NCBI GenBank assembly: GCA_025642075.2
Contig: JAODUO010000423.1
Location: 25,001 to 89,000 of the forward strand
DNA: 64,000 bases
Direction: 5' to 3'
Origin: Ridgeia piscesae
Taxonomy: Eukaryota > Annelida > Polychaeta > Sabellida > Siboglinidae
The notes under the pieces: model-generated
Told to the model about the DNA's origin: nothing
Seen by the model: only the letters and a program-made list of their open reading frames with translations
Databases searched by the model: none
Program-made: the position numbers and the translations under genes
In this document: positions 54,301 through 64,000 of the stretch, piece by piece
How the letters are laid out: every line of letters begins with the position of its first letter
Position numbering within the stretch: position 1 is the stretch's first letter

Positions 54301-56015
54301 CGTGGGTGCCTGTCCAAGTCCTCCTGCCGTGGGTGTCTGTCCGAGTCCTCCTGCCGTGGGTGCCTGTCCAAGTCCTCCTGCCGTGGGTGTCTGTCCAAGT
54401 CCTCCTGCAATGGGTGTCTGTCCGAGTCCTCCTGCCGTGGGTGTCTGTCCGAGTCCTCCTGCCGTGGGTGTCTGTCCGAGTCCTCCTGCCGTGGGTGTCT
54501 GTCCGAGTCCTCCTGCCGTGGGTGTCTGTCCGATTCCTCCTGCCGTGGGTGTCTGTCCGAGTCCTCCTGCAATGGGTGTCTGTCCGAGTCCTCCTGCCGT
54601 GGGTGTCTGTCCGAGTCCTCCTGCCGTGGGTGTCTGTCCGAGTCCTCCTGCCGTGGGTGTCTGTCCGATTCCTCCTGCCGTGGGTGTCTGTCCGAGTCCT
54701 CCTGCCGTGGGTGTCTGTCCGAGTCCTCCTGCCGTGGGTGTCTGTCCGAGTCCTCCTGCCGTGGGTGTCTGTCCGAGTCCTCCTGCCGTGGGTGTCTGTC
54801 CGAGTCCTCCTGCCGTGGGTGTCTGTCCGAGTCCTCCTGCCGTGGGTGTCTGTCCGAGTCCTCCTGCAATGGGTGTCTGTCCGAGTCCTCCTGCCGTGGG
54901 TGTCTGTCCGAGTCCTCCTGCCGTGGGTGTCTGTCCGAGTCCTCCTGCCGTGGGTGTCTGTCCGAGTCCTCCTGCCGTGGGTGTCTGTCCGAGTCCTCCT
55001 GCCGTGGGTGTCTGTCCGAGTCCTCCTGCCGTGGGTGTCTGTCCGAGTCCTCCTGCCGTGGGTGTCTGTCCGAGTCCTCCTGCCGTGGGTGTCTGTCCGA
55101 GTCCTCCTGCAATGGGTGTCTGTCCGAGTCCTCCTGCCGTGGGTGTCTGTCCGAGTCCTCCTGCCGTGGGTGTCTGTCCGAGTCCTCCTGCCGTGGGTGT
55201 CTGTCCGAGTCCTCCTGCCGTGGGTGTCTGTCCGAGTCCTCCTGCCGTGGGTGTCTGTCCGAGTCCTCCTGCAATGGGTGTCTGTCCGAGTCCTCCTGCC
55301 GTGGGTGTCTGTCCGAGTCCTCCTGTCGTGGGTGTCTGTCCAAGTCCTCCTGCCGTGGGTGTCTGTCCGAGTCCTCCTGCCGTGGGTGTCTGTCCGAGTC
55401 CTCCTGCCGTGGGTGTCTGTCCGAGTCCTCCTGCCGTGGGTGTCTGTCCGAGTCCTCCTGCCGTGGGTGTCTGTCCGAGTCCTCCTGCCGTGGGTGTCTG
55501 TCCAAGTCCTCCTGCCGTGGGTGTCTGTCCAAGTCCTCCTGCCGTGGGTGTCTGTCCGAGTCCTCCTGCCGTGGGTGTCTGTCCGAGTCCTCCTGCCGTG
55601 GGTGTCTGTCCGAGTCCTCCTGCCGTGGGTGTCTGTCCGAGTCCTCCTGCCGTGGGTGTCTGTCCGATTCCTCCTGCCGTGGGTGTCTGTCCGAGTCCTC
55701 CTGCCGTGGGTGTCTGTCCGAGTCCTCCTGCCGTGGGTGTCTGTCCGAGTCCTCCTGCCGTGGGTGTCTGTCCGAGTCCTCCTGCCGTGGGTGTCTGTCC
55801 GAGTCCTCCTGCCGTGGGTGTCTGTCCGAGTCCTCCTGCCGTGGGTGTCTGTCCGAGTCCTCCTGCCGTGGGTGTCTGTCCGAGTCCTCCTGCCGTGGGT
55901 GTCTGTCCAAGTCCTCCTGCCGTGGGTGTCTGTCCGAGTCCTCCTGCCGTGGGTGTCTGTCCGAGTCCTCCTGCCGTGGGTGTCTGCCCGAGTCCTCCTG
56001 CCGTGGGTGTCTGGC
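48340..56015. repeat. 7.7-kb minisatellite, 27-bp unit, ~285 copies
   Basis: The basic unit is 'ccgtgggtgtctgtc' + 'cgagtcctcctg'. Variants are 'caag' for 'cgag', 'ccag', 26-mers (one base lost) and 22-mers ('tctgttcctcctg', five lost). There are also '...tgcaatggg' and 'cgattcc' types, plus a single 'gtgtgtgt' unit. The left two thirds (48.3-54.4 kb) mix 22-, 26- and 27-mers. The right third (54.4-56.0 kb) is almost all 27-mers. The unit holds no stop in nearly every frame, so ORFs above 2,500 codons appear on both strands. These encode nine-residue repeats and change repeat frame at every 22- or 26-mer, so I do not treat them as genes. Confidence 0.97.
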
Positions 56016-56317
56016 ACTGTCTGCCCATAAACAGTTCGTACGTCTCACTTAGTCCCCTTGCAAGGAAATTCCTAATAAATTGTTGCATGAGCGTCCAGCA
56101 CGTTTACACATTCCGAATCGAGATTACGTTAAATATGCAGCTGATGACGTTAATGAACAAACTAGTTGCTTGTTATCCGCATTTCTGTTTATCTAAACGG
56201 TCGCTAGGAAAACATTTCATTACAAATAAACAACAATCTTGTGAAACTCATTGGGTAAAGTAAACAAATCAGCCGAATTAACTGATGAATCTACCGTCAA
56301 GCGAACCTTGTATCTTG

Positions 56318-57365
56318 GTTATCTTACTCCACCACTGTTATCTTACCCCACACTGTTATCTTACTCCACCACTGTTATCTTACTCCACCACTGTTATCTT
56401 ACTCCACCACTGTTATCTTACTCCACCACTGTTATCTTACTCCACCACTGTTATCTTACTCCACCACTGCTATCTTACTCTACCACTGTTATCTTACTCC
56501 ACCACTGTTATCTTACTCCACCACTGTTATCTTACTCCACCACTGTTATCTTACTCCACCACTGTTATCTTACTCCACCACTGTTATCTTACTCCACCAG
56601 TGTTATATTACTCCACCACTGCTATCTTACTCCACCACTGTTATCTTACTCCACCACTATTATCTTACTCTACCACTGTTATCTTACTCTACCACTGTTA
56701 TCTTACTCCACCACTGCTATCTTACTCTACCACTGTTATCTTACTCCACCACTATTATCTTACTCTACCACTGTTATCTTACTCCACCACTATTATCTTA
56801 CTCTACCACTGTTATCTTACTCTACCACTGTTATCTTACTCCACCACTATTATCTTACTCTACCACTGTTATCTTACTCTACCACTGTTATCTTACTCCA
56901 CCACTGCTATCTTACTCCACCACTGTTATCTTACTCCACCACTATTATCTTACTCTACCACTGTTATCTTACTCCACCACTATTATCTTACTCCACCACT
57001 GCTATCTTACTCTACCACTGTTATCTTACTCCACCACTATTATCTTACTCCACCACTGTTATCTTACTCCACCACTGTTATCTTACTCCACCACTGTTAT
57101 CTTACTCCACCACTGTTATCTTACCCCATCACTGTTATCTTACTCCACCACTGTTATCTTACCCCATCACTGTTATCTTACTCCACCACTGTTATCTTAC
57201 CCCATCACTGTTATCTTACTCCACCACTGTTATCTTACCCCATCACTGTTATCTTACTCCACCACTGTTATCTTACCCCATCACTGTTATCTTACTCCAT
57301 CACTGTTATCTTACCCCACCACTGTTATCTTACTCCACCACTGTTATCTTACTACACAACTGTTA
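56318..57365. repeat. 19-bp minisatellite, ~55 copies
   Basis: The unit is 'ttatcttactccaccactg' with variants 'ctatc', 'tctacc', 'ttacccc...atc' and 'ccactatt'. From about 57115 to 57300 two variants alternate, making a 38-bp dimer. The last unit degenerates into 'ttatctttgctacag', the acceptor of the next gene. It is pyrimidine-rich on the plus strand. Confidence 0.97.
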
Positions 57366-57419
57366 TCTTTGCTACAGGAGCGCAGGCGACGCTGACGTCA
57401 GCACACATCACTGGGCGAC

Positions 57420-59395
57420 ATGAAAATCGACAGCGGCCACCACGACAACAAACGCAATCCTTCTAGCGACAACATGGCTGACACCGGAAGTGCCAACGTG
57501 TGTCACCAGTGGACGAAGAGCGGCGGCGACATCGCTGCGCAGCGGAAGTTAGAGGAGCGGATGCTGAAACTGGGTCTATTGGAGAACAAGAAGTACTTCG
57601 AGCAGCTGCTGTCGGAGAAACTCGAGCGCAGCATCGCCCATAGAGACGCCGGCAGCGGCGAACCAAGCAAACCGGGACGCCGGCGTCGGCCGCTCCGGGA
57701 GCGGGCCAACTCGATGGCGCAGCAGATGACGAACGTCATCCGCGCTAAGGTGATCAATGATGACAACGGACGTCGCGTCTACACCGTGAACGTCCTCATG
57801 GGCGAGTTCACGCAGGACGTGCGTCACGTGACCACCGGTCACGTGGTCGTGTTGTCCGGTTCGACGCCGGCAGGTGGCGGGCCGAAACTGAGCAAGGACG
57901 TGACGATCGAGTTCCCGGATGGAGTCGACATGGACGAGTTGTCGATGGCGTTCGTGGCGGGTGTCTACAAGCTGCGAGTGCCCTTCAGGTACCGACGGGA
58001 CTCGCTGCCAGTGACGCATGCCTTGTCGGCGCCGACGAACGACAGGACACTGTCGAACGGCAGTACACGGTCAACCTGTCGCACCATGTCCGGGTCGAGT
58101 GGCTACGACACGCTGTCTTGTGTCTCAACGCCGTCCGCGCCTGTCGACAGCGACAATGAGAATGACGACGAAAAGGTGTTTCAGTTGAACTCTGACCCAC
58201 AGATTACGGAATTACAGAACGGTGTCACACGGAACACACCTGACGACACAGCGCCTGTTGACGAAAACACAGCGGCGTCTGTTGACGATACAACAGCGTC
58301 TGTTGACGATATATCGCCTGTTGACGACACAACAGCGTCTGTTGTAGATACAACAGCGCCTGTTGACGATATATCGCCTGTTGACGACACAACAGCGTCT
58401 GTTGTAGATACAACAGCGCCTGTTGACGATATATCGCCTGTTGACGACACAACAGCGTCTGTTGTCGATACAACAGCGTCTGTTGTCGATACAACAGCGT
58501 TTTTGACGATATATCGCCTGTTGACGACACAACAGCGTCTGTGACGATACAACAGCGCTGTTGTCAACGAACACGCTGTTGACGACACAGCGCCTGTTGA
58601 CGAAACACAACAGCGTCTGTTGACGATACAACAGCGTCTGTTGACGATATATCGCCTGTTGACGACACAACAGCGTCTGTTGTAGATACAACAGCGCCTG
58701 TTGACGATATATCGCCTGTTGACGACACAACAGCGTCTGTTGACGATACAACAGCGCCTGTTGTCGATACAACAGCGCTTGTTGACGATATATCGCCTGT
58801 TGACGACACAACAGCGTCTGTTGTCGATACAACAGCGTCTGTTGTCGATACAACAGCGCTTGTTGACGATATATCGCCTGTTGACGACACAACAGCGTCT
58901 AGTGACGATACAACAGCGCCTGTTGACGATATATCGTCTGTTGACGACACAACAGCGTCTGTTGACGAAACAACAGCGCCTGTTGACGATATATCGTCTG
59001 TTGACGATACAACAGCGCCTGTTGACGATACAACAGCACCTGTTGACGCTACAACAGCACCTGTTGACGATATATCGCCTGTTGACGACACAACAGCGTC
59101 TGTTGACGAAACAACAGCGCCTGTTGACGAAACAACAGCGCCTGTTGACGATATATCGTCTGTTGACGACACAACAGCGTCTGTTGACGATACAACAGCG
59201 CCTGTTGACGATATATCACCTATTGGCGACACAACTGCGTCTGTTGACGATACAACAGCGCCTGTTGACGATATATCGTCTGTTGACGATACAGCAAGTA
59301 ATCTTGACGATGCAGCGTCTTTTGACCACACAATGTCTGTTAACGATACACCAGCGAACGTTGACGATACAGCCGTTGATAACACACATAGCTAG
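57420..59395 (+). CDS. Alpha-crystallin-domain protein with acidic repeat tail (frame broken)
   Basis: The exon begins at 57378, after acceptor 'tatctttgctacag'. Start codons are in frame at 57420 and 57474; the second ('caacATGgct') has the better context. N-terminal helices ('RMLKLGLLENKKYFEQLL') and a basic 'GRRRRPLRERA' precede an alpha-crystallin-type domain at about residues 105-195. It contains 'GRRVYTVNVLMGEFTQDV', 'HVVVLSG' and the closing strand 'FVAGVYKLRVPFRYR', matching the A..xGVL.I..P ending of small heat-shock proteins. A Ser-rich linker follows, then a tail of 6- and 7-residue units (VDDISP, VDDTTAS). The first frame stops at 58544. Single-base losses near 58500, 58542 and 58557 and a two-base gain near 58604 move the same repeat into another frame, which stays open to a TAG at 59393. 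Without them the product would be about 658 residues. Chaperone-like function is inferred only from the domain. Confidence 0.75.
58245..59330 (+). repeat. Coding minisatellite: 18-bp and 21-bp units
   Basis: Alternating 18-bp ('gttgacgatatatcgcct') and 21-bp ('gttgacgacacaacagcg' plus 'tct') units. At 58300-58480 they form a regular 60-bp composite encoding 20 residues. Some units have 'gtcgat' or 'gtagat' for 'gacgat'. The VDD frame is kept through most of the array, as expected if the protein is under selection. Confidence 0.92.
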
Positions 59396-59439
59396 AATGT
59401 ACCGTCGCCTCACGTTTAGCATCTCAGGTGTATGCGTGC

Positions 59440-59567
59440 GTGCGTGTGCAGGTGCTTCTGTGCACGTGTGTGTGTGTGTGCGTGCGTGCATGTGTGCAGG
59501 TGTTTCTGTGTGTGTGCGTGTGTGTGTGCGTGCTTGTGTCGTGTGATTTGTCTGCGTGTGTAGATCT

Positions 59568-59625
<58 letters not shown>

Positions 59626-59674
59626 ATGCCCATATATGTGTGCGTATGTACGTGGGTCTGTTGTATAATATACA

Positions 59675-59711
<37 letters not shown>

Positions 59712-59740
59712 GTGCGTGCGTGCGTGCGTGCGTGTGTATG
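59440..59740. repeat. GT, TA and GCGT microsatellites after the gene
   Basis: GT-rich at 59465-59545, (TA)n at 59570-59622, then GT/GCGT at 59680-59738. They lie in the expected 3' flank of the alpha-crystallin gene. An AATAAA occurs near 59960. Confidence 0.95.
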
Positions 59741-60560
59741 TACGGTTGTTGGCTATATACCTGTGCATCTTTGGTACTTATAATCAACTATGTACATTTA
59801 CGTACATCCAGCGTATGGTGTATATGTTTCGACTGTTCCGTTTAGTGTGCACGGGAATATGTACGTACGTGCAATATTTGTACAAATGACATCCAGGGCA
59901 TTGTCTGAAGATCATCCAAAGAACAGGTACTTTATTGAAGTATAAATAATTTATTATATAGAATAAACATATAATTTGTCCAATATGATATATTTAACAG
60001 TGAGCACACATAATGTACAACACTGACACTAATGCCAAAAGAACCTTCTTTTGTTTCTTTTCATACGGGTTATATATTATGCAACGTACACTGAATATAT
60101 TCTGCTTTGTTTTAAGTAAGAAAATGCAATGTACCTAAACATGTCACACATGTCACCACTATAGATGGTCATGGCTGCCGTCACTATGCGTCTCCACTCT
60201 ATACACGGGCACGGAAGGTCCTCAGACCTTCCGACAAACATGATTATTTTGACGCATTTTTCAATAAAACCACTTTTGACTTGTATTACAATTGTCAAAC
60301 TCGCCATAACTGCCATAGACTAGAGGCACACATTTGTGAAAATTTTCATCAATTTGGTAGAATACCATATTAAGACAAGATTCCTTATGCAACTAATGGT
60401 GGTCGAAACATCAATGTGAGTGGAACTTTATTTGTTGTATAATAAGAATTCTTATTTTAACATAGTAAGTAAAGTAAACCTCGGATGTAGTATAGAGTAA
60501 TGAAATAATAAAAAGTATGACCACTTTAGTTGGTCTAAGCACTAAATCATTATACTTATA
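59741..60560. other. Convergent intergenic region, no gene seen
   Basis: The region between two convergent genes. It holds a plus-strand AATAAA near 59960 and a minus-strand AATAAA (complement of 'tttatt' near 60428), 310 bp past the glucosidase stop. Confidence 0.5.
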
Positions 60561-60567
60561 AGGATTT

Positions 60568-60666
60568 TTATATCCACCATTTACTGTATATATATATATT
60601 TTTTTTAAATATATAAAATAATATATATATATGTATATAAAATACAGTAAATGGTGGATATAAATA
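60568..60666. repeat. Palindromic MITE-like element
   Basis: The left arm 'tttatatccaccatttactg' (60568-60590) is the inverse of the right arm 'acagtaaatggtggatataa' (60641-60663). The AT-rich centre can pair further. It lies in the probable 3' UTR of the minus-strand glucosidase gene. More TA runs follow to 60740. Confidence 0.8.
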
Positions 60667-60706
60667 TAATATATATATATATATATATTAAGAAAGATTA
60701 CATGTA

Positions 60707-60740
<34 letters not shown>

Positions 60741-60745
<5 letters not shown>

Positions 60746-61112
60746 TTTTGAGTAAAAATGGAACAATTGCGACCTTCATGATTGGAACAGTGACAGGCTT
60801 CTTCACCTCCAGCCTGTACGACTCCGTAGCGGAGACACGAACAAGTAGAGCTGGCTTCCCAACACCCTGTCTGGTCACTGTCACCTTGGTCGTATCTGAA
60901 ATGGCATCAAATACAAAGTCTAGACTCGACCCAAGGTAGTCGATACCTGTGAAGTTCATCTGGCTGCAGTCTGGTGGCAGCACTGGGTCTATAGTTAGAT
61001 GACGTTCGTGCAGACGGAACCCTCCATAACCGAATATGATGGACTGGAGGAATCCGCCCTGTCCTGTGTTGAAGTTTGTCACGCCGCTGGAGTTAACTTG
61101 TTCCGTCCACAC
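60741..61112 (-). CDS. PGGHG/ATHL1-like glucosidase, last exon
   Basis: 123 codons plus TAA, after an acceptor read on the minus strand as 'tttcctctaccag|GTGTGG'. 'VWTEQVNSSGVTNFNTGQGG' and 'FLQSIIFGYGGFRLHERHLT' match the end of the GH65 catalytic barrel and the start of the C-terminal beta-domain in protein-glucosylgalactosylhydroxylysine glucosidase. That enzyme family removes glucose from the Glc-Gal-hydroxylysine units of collagen. The remainder is strand-rich and ends 'PIMKVAIVPFLLKK'. Phase 0 joins it to 61686-61814 as '...STEFQ|VWTEQ'. Confidence 0.9.
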
Positions 61113-61685
61113 CTGGTAGAGGAAACATAAACACAACAGTTGCAGAGAAACCAAACTCTAACATCTATAGGGAACTGCACACCTGGGAAGGAAATGCTGA
61201 TGCATTAGACTGTACATTAAAATATTATAGTGGGTCTACATGTAACAATATAGCTATGTGTGAAGAGACTTTTGAAAGGGAGAAAGACGTGGACAACCAA
61301 GGTGATTTCAGCGAGTGTTGGCCAACATAGAATGCATGCATTAGACAGATATCCGCCTCCCAGGAAATCAGCAGGAAGAACAGACTGACCATTCGTTTCC
61401 ATAAATATACTCTCATAATCTATATTAACAGTGACAGAAAGAAGTTAGTTTCAAGCCAATAATTTACAGTTATTGTCATTACATTGTTTTATTTCAGAAA
61501 ATACTATCAAAAATAAACCCAACAGTGATTCAAGTGCATTCAATAAATACATGCAACTGAACAAATTGAACGTGTTCATTAAATATCTAGTGGCAAAGTT
61601 GTAAAAAATGTTAGACACACAAACACATCCATTAATATATTGATTCGTTTAGATAATACACGTTAACATCATGTTTGAATTGTAC

Positions 61686-61814
61686 CTGAAATTCAGTGGA
61701 GATGTACTGGTAGCTCCTCTGAAGCATATCTGCAGCTTTCTTGCGTTCGGCGAGTTCCAGCCAGCCAATGAGAAACATAGACCACGTCATCGCTGGGCCG
61801 TTTCTGCTTGTTGC
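61686..61814 (-). CDS. PGGHG/ATHL1-like glucosidase, penultimate exon
   Basis: 43 codons, phase 0 on both sides: acceptor '...ttgttggtccag|GCAACA' and donor '...TTTCAG|gtacaa' on the minus strand. The core 'RNGPAMTWSMFLIGWLELAE' is the strongest family signature here (human PGGHG has a near-identical GPAMTWSMF block). It is followed by 'MLQRSYQYISTEFQ'. The exon encodes late helices of the (alpha/alpha)6 barrel. Confidence 0.92.
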
Positions 61815-62246
61815 CTGGACCAACAATCAGCATCGAGCAGGGTAAGACTCACAGCATACAAGTGACATCAAATGAAGTGTATTTTATATTTATTGTGAGA
61901 TATGAAAGAAACAATATAAGTGTCTCATTTTGTTTGTGTATACACACAGAACCACATACATACACATACATGCTGCACACAAACATAGATGTATGCATGC
62001 ATATAAACACATCCACATGCACATTTACATGTACACACAGACACATACAGATGCATACTCACACAAAACATACAAAGACCACCTTTATATAAATATCAAC
62101 ACTGGTGTAATCACAATGGTGAGGGAGAAACACAAATAATGCATCTAATAAAATATAAAATTAGGTTTAACATTTCTGGCAGCAAATAACAAGTTCTTAA
62201 TTTTTATCTCTTGGGAAATACCAAATGTTATAATGAGCGCTATTAC
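61815..62246 (-). other. Glucosidase intron
   Basis: 432 bp between the glucosidase exons, GT-AG on the minus strand. It contains CA/TACA-rich words at 61940-62070 and no other feature. Confidence 0.75.
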
Positions 62247-62347
62247 GTGTTCATAGCTGAGTAGATCATTCCGGCGCACGTCGGTGGACATGTTGTACAT
62301 GAGGGGGAAGCCAATCAGTATCACATCTGCCTGCTTCACCATTGTCC
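62247..62347 (-). CDS. PGGHG/ATHL1-like glucosidase, upstream exon
   Basis: 101 bp encoding 'MVKQADVILIGFPLMYNMST' then 'DVRRNDLLSYEH', matching the family block 'VKQADVVLLGYP....S.D.RR.NL..YE'. The donor is 'CAC|gtaata' and the acceptor probably '...ggttgaag|GGACAATG'. It ends in phase 0, joining 'SYEH|ATSRNGPAMTW' as expected. The 5' 25 bases and the acceptor are repeated about 20 times upstream in the 78-bp array. All earlier exons, including the catalytic Glu, lie beyond the window. Confidence 0.85.
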
Positions 62348-64000
62348 CTTCAACCAAACACAGTATGCACATGACTAAGCCAACCAGAATAATGTACATG
62401 ACATCTGCATGCTTCACCATTGTCCCTTCAACCAAACACAGCATGTACATGACTAAGCCAACCAGAATAATGTACATGACATCTGCCTGCTTCACCATTG
62501 TCCTTCAACCAAACACAGCATGTACATGACTAAACCAACCAGAATAATGTACATGACATCTGCCTGCTTCACCATTGTCCTTCAACCAAACACAGCATGT
62601 ACATGACTAAACCAACCAGAATAATGTACATGACATCTGCCTGCTTCACCATTGTCCTTCAACCAAACACAGCATGTACATGACTAAACCAACCAGAATA
62701 ATGTACATGACATCTGCCTGCTTCACCATTGTCCTTCAACCAATTACAGTATGTACATGACTAAACCAACCAGAATAATGTACACGACATCTGCCTGCTT
62801 CACCATTGTCCCTTCAACCAAACACAGTATGTACATGACTAAACCAACCAGAATAATGTACATGACATCTGCCTGCTTCACCATTGTCCCTTCAACCAAA
62901 TACAGCATGTACATGACTAAACCAACCAGAATAATGTACATGACATCTGCGTGCTTCACCATTGTCCCTTCAACCAAATACAGCATGTACATGACTAAAC
63001 CAACCAGAATAATGTACATGACATCTGCCTGCTTCACCATTGTCCCTTCAACCAAACACAGCATGTACATGACTAAACCAACCAGAATAATGTACATGAC
63101 ATCTGCCTGCTTCACCACTGTCCCTTCAACCAAACACAGCATGTACATGACTAAACCAACCAGAATAATGTACATGACATCTGCCTGCTTCACCACTGTA
63201 CTTTCAACCAAACACAGCATGTACATGACTAAACCAACCAGAATAATGTACATGACATCTGCCTGCTTCACCACTGTACTTTCAACCAAACACAGCATGT
63301 ACATGACTAAACCAACCAGAATAATGTACATGACATCTGCATGCTTCACCGTTGTCCCTTCAACCAAACACAGCATGTACATGACTAAACCAACCAGAAT
63401 AATGTACATGACATCTGCCTCTTCACCACTGTCTTTCAACCAAACACAGCATGTACATGACTAAACCAACCAGAATAATGTACATGACATCTGCCTGCTT
63501 CACCATTGTCTTCAACCAAACACAGCATGTACATGACTAAACCAACCAGAATAATGTACATGACATCTGCCTGCTTCACCATTGTCCTTCAACCAAACAC
63601 AGCATGTACATGACTAAACCAACCAGAATAATGTACATGACATCTGCTGCTTCACCTTGTCCCTTCAACAAACACAGATGTACATGACTAAACCAACCAG
63701 AATAATTACATGACATCTGCCTGCTTCACCATTGTCCTTCAACCAAAACAGATGTACATGACTAAACCAACCAGAATAATGTACATGACATCTGCCTGCT
63801 TCACCATTGTCCCTTCAACCAAACACAGCATGTACATGACTAAACCAACCAGAATAATGTACATGACATCTGCATGCTTCACCGTTGTCCCTTCAACCAA
63901 ACACAGCATGTACATGACTAAACCAACCAGAATAATGTACATGACATCTGCATGCTTCACCGTTGTCCCTTCAACCAAATACAGTATGTACATGACTAAA
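62323..64000 (-). repeat. 78-bp minisatellite containing an exon start, ~21 copies
   Basis: Units are mostly 78 bp, some 77, and a few 72-76 near 63640-63760. On the minus strand each contains 'ggttgaagggacaatg' and 'gtgaagcaggcagatgt', the acceptor and first bases of the exon at 62247-62347, followed by a spacer with 'cattattctggttggttta'. The unit is 26 codons with no stop in the exon frame, giving open runs such as 62744-63439. The array continues past the right edge. Confidence 0.95.

Noticed and set aside
48340..56015. CRISPR-like repeat array
   Set aside because: Units are contiguous without unique spacers, and the genome is eukaryotic.
48093..56263. Five ORFs of about 2,500-2,650 codons on both strands
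   Set aside because: They are the 27-bp minisatellite read in different frames. The unit has no stop codon, frames swap at 22- and 26-bp variants, and no domain, signal peptide or splice context supports one frame.
56251..57466. Two ORFs of about 390 codons rich in Leu, Ser, Thr, Tyr
   Set aside because: A 19-bp repeat unit is stop-free in more than one frame; the region is the intron or upstream flank of the alpha-crystallin gene.
58181..59385. Minus-strand and alternative-frame ORFs over the VDD repeat
   Set aside because: Antisense and shifted readings of a coding minisatellite; only the VDD frame continues the upstream domain and ends in non-repeat residues.
62744..63464. Hydrophobic 231-237-codon ORFs in the 78-bp array
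   Set aside because: They arise from a 26-codon repeat unit; neither starts with a gene-like N-terminus. Kept only as a possible exonisation risk.

Overview
This is a repeat-saturated nuclear window from an animal. Long introns, GT-AG splice sites, several non-LTR retrotransposon clades, hAT and PIF/Harbinger relics and very long microsatellites fit a marine lophotrochozoan, most likely a mollusc, but the sequence alone does not settle the phylum. There is no bacterial operon, CRISPR array or rRNA. By eye, simple and tandem repeats make up roughly a quarter of the window or more.

Three host genes are supported. (1) A plus-strand gene spread over 17 kb (exons 10764-10958, 21144-21401, 27707-28084) encodes an ionotropic-glutamate-receptor ligand-binding domain. 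Lobe S1 runs straight into lobe S2 inside one exon, with no TM1-pore-TM3 module, and the protein ends in a hydrophobic tail. This is the most interesting object in the window: a natural pore-less receptor domain that has lost most canonical glutamate contacts. (2) A plus-strand gene at 57420-59395 encodes an alpha-crystallin (small heat-shock) type domain followed by a long acidic repeat tail. Four small indels cluster in the tail. (3) A minus-strand gene at 60741-62347 carries the C-terminal exons of a protein-glucosylgalactosylhydroxylysine glucosidase (PGGHG/ATHL1-like, GH65); its 5' exons lie beyond the right edge.

Layout. 1-3.6 kb: dispersed and inverted repeats. 3.6-5.5 kb: hAT-type relic. 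6.0-7.9 kb: minus-strand non-LTR element with a pentanucleotide tail. 7.9-10.0 kb: PIF/Harbinger element. 10-28 kb: the receptor gene, whose introns hold at least seven retroelement fragments. 28-48 kb: almost no recognisable genes, but long GT, CATA, TTCG, TAG, GTGCT and CCACG arrays. 48.3-56.0 kb: a 27-bp minisatellite of about 285 copies that is open in nearly every frame. 56.3-57.4 kb: a 19-bp minisatellite ending at the splice acceptor of the alpha-crystallin gene. 57.4-62.3 kb: the alpha-crystallin gene and the glucosidase exons. 62.3-64 kb: a 78-bp minisatellite that has amplified the 3' splice site and start of a glucosidase exon.

The host genes show no functional link to one another. 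A shared architectural feature is that tandem arrays abut the 3' splice sites of all three. Domain calls rest on motifs read by eye; no database search was run.
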